Source of the DNA: Epiperipatus broadwayi
Taxonomy: Eukaryota > Onychophora > Udeonychophora > Euonychophora > Peripatidae
Assembly: GCA_028023455.1 (NCBI GenBank)
Contig: JAQFVV010000157.1
Span: 2,852,001 to 2,916,000 of the forward strand
Direction: 5' to 3'
Length of the DNA: 64,000 nt
This document shows positions 14,465-26,368 of the stretch, one piece after another (the stretch's first letter is position 1; each line of letters begins with the position of its first letter). The position numbers and the translations under genes were made by a program. A model generated the notes under the pieces. The model saw only the letters and a program-made list of their open reading frames with translations, searched no databases and was not told where the DNA came from.

Positions 14465-14560
14465 GTACAGGCTTAAACCTGCATTTATATATGTAATAGA
14501 TGCGGGATTCAAACTCAAACTATTATAAAGTTAAGTCTACCTTGTGCACCATAACGCATA
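14465..14560 (-). mobile_element. tRNA-derived SINE fragment (family S)
   Basis: The plus strand reads GCGGGATTCAAACTCA, whose complement is a Pol III box B-like TGAGTTTGAATCCCGC. The adjoining TGCATTTATATATGTAATA and a GGCTTA-ACCTGCA end are shared with the SINEs at 18.9 and 19.2 kb. It lies directly 3' of the L1-like LINE remnant on the same strand. Confidence 0.6.
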
Positions 14561-14564
14561 TAAT

Positions 14565-16920
14565 ATAAATGTTGTACTTCTTATTTCTGCAAACTTATGG
14601 TATTATTCTTTTTATGATAATTTTTTGTAATATAAGATCAAGTGTATTGTAGTTCCTAAACTCAAAGAATACATGTTTTTGGTTGTCTTCTGATCTGTAG
14701 CACAACTCACATAAAGTGTCAATGTTAAATATGTTTCTCTTATATCTCATGAAATATAATATTGTTAATGACATGTTCATTTTGAGTAGAAAATAAAACA
14801 ATTTGGGCTCAAGTACCCAATATTTAAATCTATGTATTAGTTTCTTATTATTAATGCTTAGCATTGGCAAGTCAAGTTATAATTTGTGTTTGTGTGTAGA
14901 AGTACATATATATTCCAGTAGCGCCATTTGTCTTCTGAGAAAGTTATGTTAGATTTAAATATTGATTTAATAAGTTCTAAGATTGTATGCAGATATTTTG
15001 TATATGGAGAAGGTTTAGCTGTATGTATTATTTTAAGAGTGACTTTTAAATGTGGTTATATTCTTGTCATGGATGATATAAGATTAATAGTTTTCTGTAT
15101 TGTAAATATGAATAGAATGTAATCCTAATCCATTTAGGTTGATATGATATTGCATTTGCCTGAGTAGGATGACCATTATTTTTCTTTCCCATAAAAGTTT
15201 TCTACACAGTGAACAAATCTTTGATGTAAAGAATTTTGTGAAGACTATAAACAGTGTATAATAAGAAATTTTTGTAATAGTCAGCATGTTTATAAGTGAT
15301 ACCTTTGAGTATAGAGAAAGATATGCTTTTGAGAGAAAGGATATGGTCCATTCTATTGTTTAAATTAGTTTGTTTTGTATTTGCTTTTGCATAGCAATGT
15401 AACTCAAGTGAAAGGGGAATCGTAAATAAGCTGTAGGTTTAGCCTGAAATACAATTGTGTTTTGCTTCTATATATACATCATTCACATGTTTTGTCAAGG
15501 TTAAACTCTAGTTTTTAAATACAAGTATATTCATGTAATATATCAGTTAATGTTTGTATTTGCTTTTTAATTATTAGAAACCTATTATATCAGCCATGTT
15601 GGCTATGCATGCTACAGTACAACCAAGTATGAGTATATAGATCCATGGGAGCTGTTTTACAATGTTCTTAAGTAGTGGATTTATATACATGATGAATAGC
15701 AATGCATTAAGCAGAGATTCCTGTGGGATTTTGATTGATGTGGATTAAAAGAAAAAGACATTTTCTCATTTAGAGTTGTGTTTATTTCTCTATTTATTAA
15801 TAAGTTTGTAGTAAATATAATATTGATTTTGGTATTGTTTTTCTATTGTTTTTATGAGTACATCTTATATTCAGTTGTACTATTATCAATCTGATTTTTT
15901 TTTACATTTCACACAGTATCAATGACAGTTTTGAATATAAAAGCTGCTTGATCTGTTGATGAGCCATTTTTAGCAAATTGTGCCTTTGTTAACAAAGGTA
16001 TAAGGTGTGTTTTAATTTTGTTTTTAATACTGTTTTGAGTAATTTAGTACCTAATAGGCCCATCGATATTGGTCTTATGTTTTGCATTGTAAAGAGCAAA
16101 GTTTTTTCTTCATAAATGGAAATATTGCTATAAGTTATATATCCCATATATGATATATCCTTTTTGACAGAAAGTTAGTTGTGCCTGCAAGATAAGTAGA
16201 AGTGAACTGGCTTAAGTGTGCAAAAACAAACTTTGTATACCTGGTAGACCTGGATGGAATAAATTGGCATCTTCTCCAAACTTTGTATGAAATCTTTAGC
16301 CTTGAATATTTCTGGCTCATCTGGGAATCATTTTGAAGTATTTTCTTAAAGTGTTTGTTGTTAGCATATTTTCACCTGTGACAATCACATCTCCAGTCAT
16401 TAAAGCTGAAAGAACTCTTGTTGCCCATCAAATATATTGTCTGAACCAGATATGTGATTGTATGATGAAAAGCTTTTTTTTTTTGTAGTAATGTATTCTT
16501 TTAACATATCACATGTGGATTTGTAAGTTTTTTTTAGTTTAATTAATAGATTATTGTTTTCTGTGCATTGAGTATTTTGTATTATTCTTTTATGTAATTC
16601 ATCAACAAGGCCTAAGAGTTTTGTTGGTAGAGTGATGGTTCTTGTGGCATAGTGACATTCATTATTGTACAGACTCTATTTCTAAGATGTTTAGTTTAGC
16701 TAATAAATTTCTGGAACAAAAATTCTGTTGTTCTTGTTGTTCTTTTGTGTAGTATTACATGATATGTATAATTTAAATCAAGAATGGCCATTAATGTTGC
16801 ATGGTCTGAAAGAAGAGAGGGGTCTAGCTGAATTTTTAGTGTGTGATGAAGTGATGGTGAATAAAATACTGCCATTATTGAATGAAACATAATTACTTAG
16901 GAAAAATCCTTCCCGACTCA
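14565..16920 (-). mobile_element. L1-like LINE, RT domain and C-terminal zinc-finger region, decayed
   Basis: The minus strand encodes RT blocks near 16.06-15.90 kb: RPISMGLLGTKLLKTVLK, then after a frame change KAQFAKNGSSTDQAAF. These correspond to the conserved region in which an RPIS-type motif precedes the catalytic core. Near the 3' end (14595-14870) an ORF carries a zf-RVT type motif, CELC followed eight residues later by His; the final Cys of the CCHC pattern is replaced by Phe. Stops and frameshifts interrupt the remainder, including the 16135-16320 ORF, which is probably the 5' RT linker. The element is dead. Assignment to an L1/Tx1-like group is by domain order only. Confidence 0.7.
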
Positions 16921-16943
16921 TAAGTTTATATACATATCGTTAA

Positions 16944-17254
16944 ACACACATCATTTAAAACTTATGTAAACACAAAAGCTGGCCAGCTCGTAACATAAAT
17001 TATTTTAACATCTTAATGTTTAGAGTGCTTTAGAGCGTAATACTGTTACATGCATTTTTTGATGTTATAATTATTTTTTGTTAAGAGGAAAGCTATTACA
17101 AATTACTATTTATGAACCACCAACAATTGGAAAAATTGTTTTTGATCACCTAACTTTAATTACAATATAAAGCGCCCTAAACATTAAAATGTTAAAATAA
17201 TTTATGTTACGAGATTATTCCCTTTTATGTTTATATAAATTTAAATGATGTGTA
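16944..17254. repeat. Foldback MITE-like element with arms of about 90 bp
   Basis: The left arm begins ACACACATCATTTAAA near 16951 and contains TCGTAACATAAATTATTTTA. The right arm contains the complement (TAAAATAATTTATGTTACGA, near 17192-17212) and ends TTTAAATGATGTGT near 17253. The arms flank about 120 bp of unrelated AT-rich sequence. No coding capacity is seen. Confidence 0.75.
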
Positions 17255-18701
17255 TATATATATATATGAGAAAAATATGAAAATTAGAATAATAACATAT
17301 TAGATCTTTTAGAATGAAATGCAATCTTTAGAATTAAAAAGAGAGGTGATCATTCGAAAGTTATATAAAATATTTATTCCAGATATATTTAACTGAAATA
17401 CAATGGTAAAATATCAAAAGGATGCCATCGTTGATTGAAAAAATGATAAAAGCTCTTTGCTAAATGAATCGAGTTTTTAATGGAAACTTTGAATGGGCGA
17501 TTAGTAAGGTAATAATCCAATAGTGGCCATTCAAATTTTCATAAATATAATATGATTTATTGTCAAAGCGCGTGGATTTCAAAATCTAAACATGATTGGA
17601 AAATAAATATAGTAAAATCTTGATTGTTGTTTTACCGTATGATAGAGAATAAATATGATAAGCGTGGGAAAATTATAATATTAGAAAATCATTAAAAATC
17701 CGTAGATAGAAACAATTTAATGATTTTTATTCTTGAAATACATAAATATAATACCTTAAAAGACTTCTTTCGGAATTAATATTTGATTGATATTTGTATT
17801 AGTGCTTCGATTCAGACTATACTCAATCAAGGTCTAAAACACTTTCACAATCGCTGTCATTCATGCAGTGGGCATAAAAGAAAGCTTTTACTTTAATCAG
17901 TACTTTATGCCATTTGGCAAAGTTCGGAATAACTTCAGATTCATCATTTAACTTTCTCTTTTTTTATTCAATAAATTAAATATTGTACTGTAGCAGTTAC
18001 TAAGTAACTTGCACACTGCTTGAAAAGGAAGAACTACATAAGAATACACTGAATTACTACTTGTAATGAATTAAAGTTCAAAAGTAACACACACTAAACC
18101 AGGTGTGATGATGTATGACGTTTGACAGTAGAAAAAGTAAATACTGTATACAAAATTTAAAAAAACAACAACAAAGCAATCTATGTGAGGAATGTAGCAG
18201 GAGTGTGATTTGTTAATGAAATTGATAATTCAAGAATCAATAAAAACAGGGAAAAAATAACACTATTTTTTTTTTTTTTAAAAAAAAAAAGATTGTGTCT
18301 TGATCATGAAAAGCACATAAAATTTACTTAATTATTTAACCTATATTTTTCTATTATTGCGAATATAATTTTTTTTTTTTTTACTGATTTGGAGTAATCA
18401 GCAACTGAACAATTATCATTATTTCTCCTTATACTGACACAAAACGTAAAATAAAGTTAAAATTAAGGCAATGCATACATGTTGTTTGTATTTCATTGTA
18501 ATAACAACTATTAAGCTTCTAATACCACATATATAAAACAATTGGATAATAACAATCACGTGTCATTCGTAATCGTAGTAATTAAGAAGATAATGGAGAA
18601 AGAAGTTTTTCACCGTATAATAATTGTATAAAATTTGAATTTCGTTTATTAGATAGTTGTATATGAGTATGTCCATAAAAGAGTTTTTGTTTAGAAATTA
18701 A
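17255..18701. other. AT-rich interval with no gene
   Basis: No recognisable coding exon or transposon. It contains adjacent T12-A11 runs near 18265-18290. Confidence 0.5.
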
Positions 18702-18895
18702 GGTACTGTGGTATTAGAGCTGCGACATGAAGAATTATAATCGTTTAATCATTAAATTAATTAGGTTATTAAATCAAAAACATACGTATTTTAAAATCTA
18801 CATAAAAAAAAAACAATTTAACACAAAAAAAATACGAAAATAGTTATAATGCGTGTTTAAATCAAATTGAGTATGTGTTTGTACGTGCATATTCT

Positions 18896-19105
18896 GCATA
18901 ATCTATTTTAATACATTGTAAGGCTTACACCTGCATTTATATATTAATATATGCGGGATTCGAACTCAGACTTTCACACAACCTACAACTCTCAGTGCCA
19001 TTTTATATTGCTGACTCACCTGATCACACACATGTTGAAAAGATAAATAATCACCAATATAAGTATTTCGTGCTAAACCAGCACTCATCAGGTGGTTCAG
19101 ATTAT
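18896..19105 (-). mobile_element. tRNA-derived SINE (family S), left palindrome arm
   Basis: The complement strand reads a box A-like segment (GGCACTGAGAGTTGTA) and a strong box B-like GAGTTCGAATCCCGC, about 30 bases apart as in tRNA-derived SINEs. A shared non-tRNA part follows (AGCACGAAATACT, GTGTGTGATCAGGTGAGTC). Confidence 0.75.
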
Positions 19106-19149
19106 CATCTCCACACACATATATAATTAGTACTCAGCTTTATATTAAG

Positions 19150-19350
19150 ATAACCAATCTTCATACTTTAATGAGTGCTGGTTTAGCACGAAATTCATAT
19201 ATTGGTGACTATTTATCTTTTCAACATGTGTGTGATTAGATGAGCCAGCAATATAAGATGGCACTGAGAGTTGTGAAAGTCTGAGTTCGAATCCCGCATA
19301 TATTACATATATAAATGCAGGTGTAAGCCTGTAAAATGTATTAAAATAGA
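19150..19350 (+). mobile_element. tRNA-derived SINE (family S), right palindrome arm
   Basis: This is the inverted partner of the 18.9-kb copy. It carries a box A-like GATGGCACTGAGAGTTG, a box B-like GAGTTCGAATCCC near 19282-19294, and the same non-tRNA module upstream (GTGCTGGTTTAGCACGAAAT). An ORF called on the opposite strand here is not a gene. Confidence 0.8.
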
Positions 19351-19559
19351 TTATGCACGTGCAAACACACACTCAATTTGATTTAAACACGCATTTTAAC
19401 TATTCTTCATATTAATGCTTTTCGTATTTTTTTTTTTGTTAAATTGTTGTTGTTTTTTTAAAATGTAGATTTTAAAATATATTTTTGATTTAATAACCTA
19501 ATTAATTTAATGATTAAACGATTATAATTCTTCATGTCCAGCTCTAATACCACAGTACT

Positions 19560-20809
19560 GAAATTAATAAATCAGATAAAATGCCTTTCGTAATTTTTGT
19601 AATTAAGAATAATCTGTTTTTGTTTAAAAAATTGTTGCATGTTTTAATTTACTATATATTATATATTTATGGCATGAAATATAGCTAGCTATGATCTTTC
19701 TCTTTATGATAGATAGATAGATAATGTATTAATTCTCAGAGTGATAATGCCCAAATCATTAAGTAAACAAAAATGAACCCATTTTATCTGTGCCTAAATA
19801 TCTCATATAAAAATGAATTTTAGTTATACTGTTTAAAATTCATCTTTATATAATAACTTTAGGCATAAACAAAAATGAATTTACTTTGTTTGCTTAACAA
19901 TTTGTTTGTTAATGTGGTAATGAAAAAGATTGAAGCTCTTAATGTATTATATATATGTAATTTCTTACATATTTTGATTTAATATATATATATATACAAT
20001 AACAATTGATAATTACAAGAGACTATTATTATCTAATTCTTCCATATATATGAAAAGTTTAATATTTGTTAATACAGTAAAGTAAATATTTCATTTATAT
20101 TTTATTATTAGTTTTTATTATGTTTTTGTCATTTTAGGTTAGTATAATAAGAGATATTGCTGATTTTTCAATGTTTAATTGCTCCAATCCAATAAAAAAA
20201 AAAAAATCTTGTCAGCGGTAGAAAGATACAGCATAAGAAAACACAAATACTAAAATATAATCATTTATGTGAAAGCATTGTTAAAATGCTTAAAAGATCA
20301 ATCCAATTATCATATAATTTCCTAAATGACGCGACGGTAGAATTTTCAGTTATTATTAAAATTACACTACAAAGATTGATAAATGATCTCTAAAGCACCA
20401 AATTGATTAGGATAGCCATTAACCCTGAACCATAACTTCCATAAATATCAAATATACTGATGGATTAAGTCTTAACATCAGGTTTAGTACTTTACCTATA
20501 TGTAATAAAAAGAGAATTGAGACAATATGATAGAAATAAGAAGAAATTGTCTTAAAACTAATAAATAAAATTGCATTTTGATTTGAAGCAATTTGGCTTT
20601 ATTTGTTGCTGATGTTGAGCAATTTCTTTTCTACAATGATTTTTACACCACTGAGTAAATGATAAGCTATTTAATAAAAGTATCTTAACAGTAACTGTCA
20701 TCTTATGGGAACTCATTAAATTAATATTTAACTTATTTTTATATTAGCTTTAAGTAGCATAATCAATGATAAAATACACCTGTTAATAAACAAGTGTTAT
20801 TGCCTTGTC
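19560..20809. other. AT-rich interval with no gene
   Basis: It contains a short (GATA)n run near 19709-19722 and several (TA)n tracts. No exon or transposon was recognised. Confidence 0.5.
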
Positions 20810-21790
20810 ATAATACATTATCATTCATCATTGTTAACCATTATCAATCAACTTCAGAATGAAGGTCTCTCCAAGTTCAATCCATTTTCTCTAATCTCTA
20901 GCCTCTCTTCTCCACATCACCCCTGCACACTTTCTTATTTTATCCTTCCATCTCACATGTTGTCCCTTTCTGGGTCTTTTATAATCTCTGGGAATCCACA
21001 TTAAGATTTCAATTGTCCATCTGTTATCATCTCTTCTAGCATTATGTCCAGTCCAATTCCACTTTATCTTTTAATTCTTTCAACAATATCAGTAACATCT
21101 GCTTGTTTTCTTACCCATATATTGCATTTTCAATCTCTTCTTGTTACTCTTAACATGCATCTCTCCATACTTCTTTAAATGGTCTGAAGTCTCTGTATTG
21201 CTCTGCTTTTAAGTGTCCAAGTCACAGATCCATAAATAAGAACTAGTAAAACACATTTATTAAAAATCTTCATTTTCAAACACACACACATATTTCCTTT
21301 TAATATTAAGTTATTTCTATCAAAAGCATTCCAACCAAGTTTAATTCTATGATTAATTTGATCCATAATGTTTCCATTTGTAGTAATAATCTGACCAAGG
21401 TATTTGTAGTTGTTAACTTCTTCTAACTCATTGTAATCAATCTTTATTTTCATCTTTTGAAAAAATCCTTTGAACATTACTTTAGTCTTTTTAACATTTA
21501 GTCATACTTTCTTACTTTCATCTGATAACTCTTGCAATATTTCCTGAAGCTCTAAAGCATTATTTGCAAAACATCCATATCATCTGCAAAATCTAAAAGA
21601 CTTAAATAATGTCCATTTGCTTTTACTCCTTTAGCTTCCCATTTTAATCCACAAAATACTTTTTGCGGCACTGCTGTAAAAAGTTTTGGAGATGTGGAGT
21701 CACCCTGTTTTACATCCTTCTCAGTATTAACCTTCCTAGTATCATTATGTTAAAATGCATCCACTCTACATTTTAAAGATTCTAGCCAAA
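20810..21790 (-). mobile_element. RTE-type LINE, RT active-site region to 3' end, decayed
   Basis: On the minus strand, near 21.75-21.58 kb, the RT region reads KQGDSTSPKLFTAV, KVFCGLKWEAKGVKANG and then LLDFADDMDVL, which contains the catalytic ADD box. After a stop and frame change the longest ORF (21175-21477) reads VNNYKYLGQIITTNG, INHRIKLGWNAF and LIYGSVTWTLKS, the standard post-RT blocks. Further 3' (21.17-20.82 kb) are the MERCML-like and WSWxGH-like blocks with stops. The catalytic Asp pair survives but the frame does not. This is the best-preserved of the four RTE copies here. Confidence 0.85.
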
Positions 21791-23479
21791 TAATTAATGT
21801 TTTTTTTACATTTCTATCCTAACTTTTACTTTTTTTTTTTTATTTACATTATGATTACTTCTATTTATTTTATAATTTGTTTTTTCACTCTGAATAGATT
21901 TCAAATATGTATTTAGTTATTAAAATATCAAATGACAAAAGCTAAACTAGTCAATATAATAAACCAAGTATATAAATTCTGAATTAAATCACTAGCCAAA
22001 AATATCTTTAAAATTTACTACCAATGAATTTCCTGCAAAGACAGAATTCTCAAGTGCAAAGTAACATATCATGAAACATATATTATTATTCCATTCCAAT
22101 TTATATTCCAATTACTTTTAATATCAAAAAAACTTTTAAACTAGTTAATAGCTTCAAAATTATGAATCTTTATTAAAAGAAATTCTTTTATTTTTCTTAT
22201 CTTTTTATTCTTCTGAAAGAAAAGAATCTTAGTCTTCTCAAACATAATTATTAGGGTATTTTCGTAAATGTATTGTAACATTTACTGTTTTTTTAAAATC
22301 CAAATTATTTTGATCTATATATATATATTTTTACAAAAAAAAAATTGTATTTCTATCAATTCTCTCTTTTGTATTCAATATAGTATTTAGAATAACACCC
22401 TTCTTTCTTGTTATTTTCTAGTTACCAAAAATAGTATGAAGACAGTTTAAAAGGCAAGAAAATAAAATCATATTTTTTTATATATTAAAATTTTGCTCAA
22501 AGTTAATATAATCTTTATAAATTTCTCTTTTAAAAAAAAAAAAAAAAACTATATTTTTAGACCTATTTAATTTCTCACTTCTATAATGAAAACTCTTTAA
22601 AGCTACTGCTTATGAATGATAAGCTAATAGTTATCCGATTTAATAATAAATCTTAAATACATACTCTTATATAATGATTACATACCAAACAATTAACTCT
22701 CTTATCACTAATAACTCCAAAAACTTTAATTGAATAAAATTAATTTCTCTTCCATTTAAAATATATTTTATAGAAAAATCAAACTATTAAATTTAAATAC
22801 CCCCCCCCCCCCCATTTATCATATATATTTTTTATAAATAGTTAGCTACATACTTAATGAACACGTTCATAATTAATAATTGTTTTTTTCCACATAATTA
22901 ATATTAACCAAATAAATGAAAGGTAAAATAATATAACTTATTATTCAAACTTTTTTACTGTTATAAAATTTACCATAAGTAAAATATATAAAATCCTCCA
23001 ACAACAAAATCAAATTCTAAAAAAACTTAATTTATTTCCAGGTAAAGATCCACTATTAACTAACATAGAAACAAAACCTTAACATTACTTAATTTATTAA
23101 TAGATTAACACATATTCTCTATATCAACATTACCATGCACTATGTATACCCAATTATTTTCCATCTTAAATTGATTGTTCTCAAAAACCTCAAAAATAGA
23201 TAAATTAGTATAATTATATCAAAACTGACAGACTCTTTTAAAAAAATTATTCAGGAACCTAGAAATTCTTACCAATACAATCTTAAAGAAAAATCTTTAT
23301 GATTTTTAAGATTGTATTCATAAACATCTTAGTTGATATAAAATTATTCGTTATAGAATTATAATATTCCAACATATTAAACATGTTTAACTTTTCCATT
23401 TTTTAAATATATATTAAATTCATTTTAATCAGACTACCATAGTCTTTTTCTAAACAAATATATTTGTTATTTATTGTTA
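21791..23479. other. AT-rich interval with a C14 run, no gene
   Basis: Low-complexity DNA including a C14 homopolymer at 22800-22813. No exon or transposon was recognised. Confidence 0.5.
22800..22813. repeat. C14 homopolymer
   Basis: Fourteen C residues in otherwise AT-rich DNA. Confidence 0.95.
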
Positions 23480-23544
23480 TGAAAGGAAATATTTTTTGAA
23501 TTGCAGGAATTTAAAGAATTAATGGATCTTTTGAAACTAAAGTT

Positions 23545-23859
23545 AAAAAACAGGCAAAACTCACTATATGTATTGCCACTCAGTACAAGCCAGAGTAATC
23601 AATGGATGCCAGAAAGCTTGTGCATAAAATCCCCATTTAGTGCCTACTCATCCAATATCGCCAGACTAGTTTCTGGCTTGTGGCCATTGTCAGTGAGAAG
23701 CCTTCGATCTGAGAGCACTGCAGATAGATCTTAGAATCTAATGCAACCCTTCAGCAGCCACTTTTTATCTCTACTGAAATACAAAACTATGAGACTTAAA
23801 TTAAAAACACTACATTTTCAATCCAAGCTCATCAGCTTATATAGTCATACAGGTCTGAA

Positions 23860-23892
<33 letters not shown>

Positions 23893-24232
23893 ACTCTATA
23901 AACTGATGAGCTTGGATTGAAAATATAGTGTTTTTAATTTAAGTCTCATAGTTTTGTAGTTAAATAGAGATAAAAGGTGACTGCTGGATGGTTGCATTAG
24001 ATCCTAAGATCTAGCTGCTGTGCTCTCAGATCCAAGGCTCCTCACTGACGATGGCCACAAGCCGATATTGGATGAGTAGGCACTAGATGGGAATTTTATG
24101 CACAAGCCTTCTAGCATCCATTGATTACTCTGGTTTGCACTGAGTGGCAATATATATAGTGAGTTTTGCCTGTTTTAATAACAGTTAAGAGCAAGCATAA
24201 GAAGTAGTGATCATGTGATATTTATTGGCTTA
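23545..24232 (+). mobile_element. Foldback element, family A copy 1, with 11-bp target-site duplication
   Basis: AAACTAAAGTT flanks the element on both sides (23534-23544 and 24233-24243). The left arm starts AAAAACAGGCAAAACTC and is an inverted copy of the right arm, which ends GAGTTTTGCCTGTTTT followed by a 50-bp tail (AATAACAGTTA to GGCTTA). The arms meet at a (TA)n(TG)n spacer near 23861-23892. The left arm contains an intact hammerhead-like GAAAC block on the minus strand. The right arm has CTGACGA at 24045-24051 but has lost the GAAAC block by a small deletion. The ORF at 23501-23734 spans the target and arm and is not a gene. Confidence 0.88.
23871..23892. repeat. (TG)n microsatellite at the foldback centre
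   Basis: About eleven TG repeats following a short (TA)n run sit at the symmetry centre of family A copy 1. Confidence 0.9.
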
Positions 24233-25242
24233 AAACTAAAGTTGAGATTGCTAGGATTTGCTTTTATTTTGGAAGATTATATATGTTTAATTTATAAGAA
24301 TAAGGTTCACCTTTGGTTTGTTTTATTTATATTAATTATTTGGAAAAGAAAAATATTAATTATAAATGTGTATATTTAAAACTGTATGTCAATAATTGTT
24401 TGTTTGTAATGGGAAATGATAAATTGAAAGAATTCTTAAATAAATTTAATAGTTTTGATTTTTCTATAGAATACATTTTAGAAGAAAGGGAAATTAAATT
24501 TAGTTCAATTTAATTTTTAGATCTATTAGTGGTAAGATATTAAAAAAATTAATTGCTTGCTATGTAATAAGAATAGGTATTTAAAGCCTATTATTGAATG
24601 GGATAGTTATTAGTCTATTACGAATAAAACAGCAGCTTTAAAGAGTTTTTGCTATAGAAATAAGAAATTCAATAAGTGTAAAAATATAGTTAGATTCAAA
24701 ATATATATATATATAAATTATATTTAGTATGAACTACAAAAATATTTTGCTTAATAAAAATTGTAATAATGATGATAATTTTAAAATATATATAAAAAAA
24801 TAGTCTACTTATTATTTTTTGTTTTTTAAAGTGTCGTTACAAAGTTTTAAGTAGTATTCATATTATTTTTGGTAAAAACAAATTAGTATGGAGGAAGGAT
24901 GTTACTCTAAATAATTTAATGAATAATACAAAAGAGAGAATCAATAGAAATATCATTCCTGGAGTTATTCTGTATTTTTGTAAATATATATATATAGTTC
25001 TAAGAACAGAATGAAAGTTCATAAAAGTAGAGTAAAAATATCTCTTATATCTTACTTTTGCATTATATATACTTAAGAGAAATACAGGTTATAAAATTGT
25101 TTGAGCAGACTACAATTATCTTCTTTGAAGAATAAAAAAGGAGAAAAATTAAATATAATCTCTTATAAATAAAGATTTAAGACTCTGAATCTCTTAACCT
25201 ATTCAGTATTTGAAATGTGAATTGGAATTGTAGGATAGTAGA

Positions 25243-25335
25243 ATTATATATATATATACGTTTTGTATTGTGTTACGCAAGTTTTTAACTTGCATTTTTG
25301 TTTATATATATATATACGTTTTGTATTGTGTTACT
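25243..25335 (+). repeat. Direct repeat of about 32 bp with a 57-bp period
   Basis: A (TA)n tract followed by CGTTTTGTATTGTGTTAC occurs at about 25245-25276 and again at 25302-25333. It lies just 3' of the Penelope-like coding remnant and could belong to its non-coding end. Confidence 0.7.
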
Positions 25336-25463
25336 TTGCACATTAGAAGTCTTGCTTGGCAAGAAATCTTTAGTTGTAAATTTGTATATAATGTTGACTT
25401 TGAATTTAATTGTAAATTGATGTACTGATTCATTAGTTATTAAAGAATAATTATTTAGCTACT

Positions 25464-25985
25464 TACTTGATCACATGATCACCAATTTCTATGTTTATAC
25501 AAGCTGTTAAAATAATATGTGATGTGATATGATGTATTTGGCTTCTCCTTAAACGAAGTCAAGAATATCTCAGCAACTATGCCCAGATAAACCTGTTAGC
25601 CACTTTATTTTCCATTCCCCACTCTACGTCTTCCCATATTCTGCCCCATCCCATTTCCACAACATAATATTTGTCAACTCTATGGCCTTTAAATCTAAAT
25701 CCCCATTATCTTTTCACAAACCCAGCATAAAAAAACTAATAACTCACTTTCGGTATAGTCACTTTGTTCATACCTATTCTCCCATAACTTCAGTAGCAAA
25801 CTCTCCATACAATAGTGCCATCCAGTGCAAACCTTAGTAATCAATAATTGCAAGAAGTTATGTGCATAAATCCATATCTAGTGCCTAGTTATCTAATATC
25901 TCCAGACTAGTTACTAATTTATGTCCTCATCAGTGGAGTCTTGAATCTGAGAGCACTGCTGCAGGATTTGAACTAGATGGCACTA
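25464..25985 (-). mobile_element. Foldback family A copy 2, diverged and probably interrupted
   Basis: A tail-like segment (ATCACATGATCACCAA, 25469-25520) and an arm-like segment (CTCTCCATACAATAGTGCC, 25801-25980) match family A in minus orientation, with about 280 bp of unrelated DNA between. The arm retains CCAGACTAGTTACTAAT and CATCAGTGGAG, where the hammerhead-like core is mutated. Only one arm is present. Confidence 0.6.
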
Positions 25986-26368
25986 TAATATGGGGAATTT
26001 GCTATTGATTTTATCAACTTTATCAAATCATTATTTTGTTTCTAAATAATATAATATTGTCACATAGTCAATTATATTGAAAATGAGGTGGCATTGAGCA
26101 CTGCAAGGACAGGCTGAGTACAACAATTCAATTCATTTGTCAAAACATATTTTTTGTGGTTTTACTTTCTCTCATTTTGTCATCTATCTATTAACCTTTA
26201 GATCAAAAGTAACAAATAAATCTCTATGTTATTCTTTTATTTATTTGTAATAAGTGAGGTCTGAATGAAAAAGATTAGATACAAGAAAATATCTGCAAGA
26301 AGAAAGCTTATTAAATCATTGGGAAAAGTGAAATTCTTAGAATTGCATTCATGGCTTATCATCTAGAT

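Larger units (their letters stand above)
18702..19558. repeat. Long palindrome of about 860 bp with arms near 400 bp
   Basis: The left arm starts GTACTGTGGTATTAGAGCT (18702) and the right arm ends with its complement at 19558. The two arms match closely over about 400 bp, including poly-A/poly-T tracts, and leave a loop of only about 50 bp (19106-19155). Each arm includes a tRNA-derived SINE copy in inverted orientation plus about 190 bp of flanking DNA. The structure therefore looks like an inverted duplication of a locus that already held the SINE, rather than two independent insertions. Confidence 0.85.
23480..25240 (+). mobile_element. Penelope-like retroelement remnant (RT plus GIY-YIG), interrupted by a foldback insertion
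   Basis: The plus strand carries RT fragments at 24.23-24.54 kb. IYINYLEKK is followed by LKLYVNNCLFVMGNDKLKEF, where the usual YVDD box is now YVNN, and then SFDFSIEYILEE and FLDLLVVRY, matching the PFLD-type block after the palm in Penelope-like RTs. Downstream (24.835-25.045 kb) are LNNLMNNTKERI and IPGVILYFC, then YIVLRTE, resembling the linker and start of a GIY-YIG endonuclease. LKNKKGEKLNIISYK at about 25.12-25.17 kb resembles the C-terminal tail. The left part (23.48-23.544 kb, QEFKELMDLLK) is separated from the rest by a foldback element at 23545-24232. Stops and loss of both catalytic Asp residues show it is dead. Confidence 0.72.

Noticed and set aside
19145-19372. Minus-strand ORF of 75 codons
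   Set aside because: It lies wholly inside a tRNA-derived SINE.
21175-21477. Possible host gene (100 codons)
   Set aside because: The YKYLGQ and YGSVTW blocks identify it as the post-RT part of an RTE retrotransposon.
23501-23734. Plus-strand ORF of 77 codons
   Set aside because: It begins in the Penelope-like remnant and runs into a foldback arm, so it is a fusion produced by the insertion.
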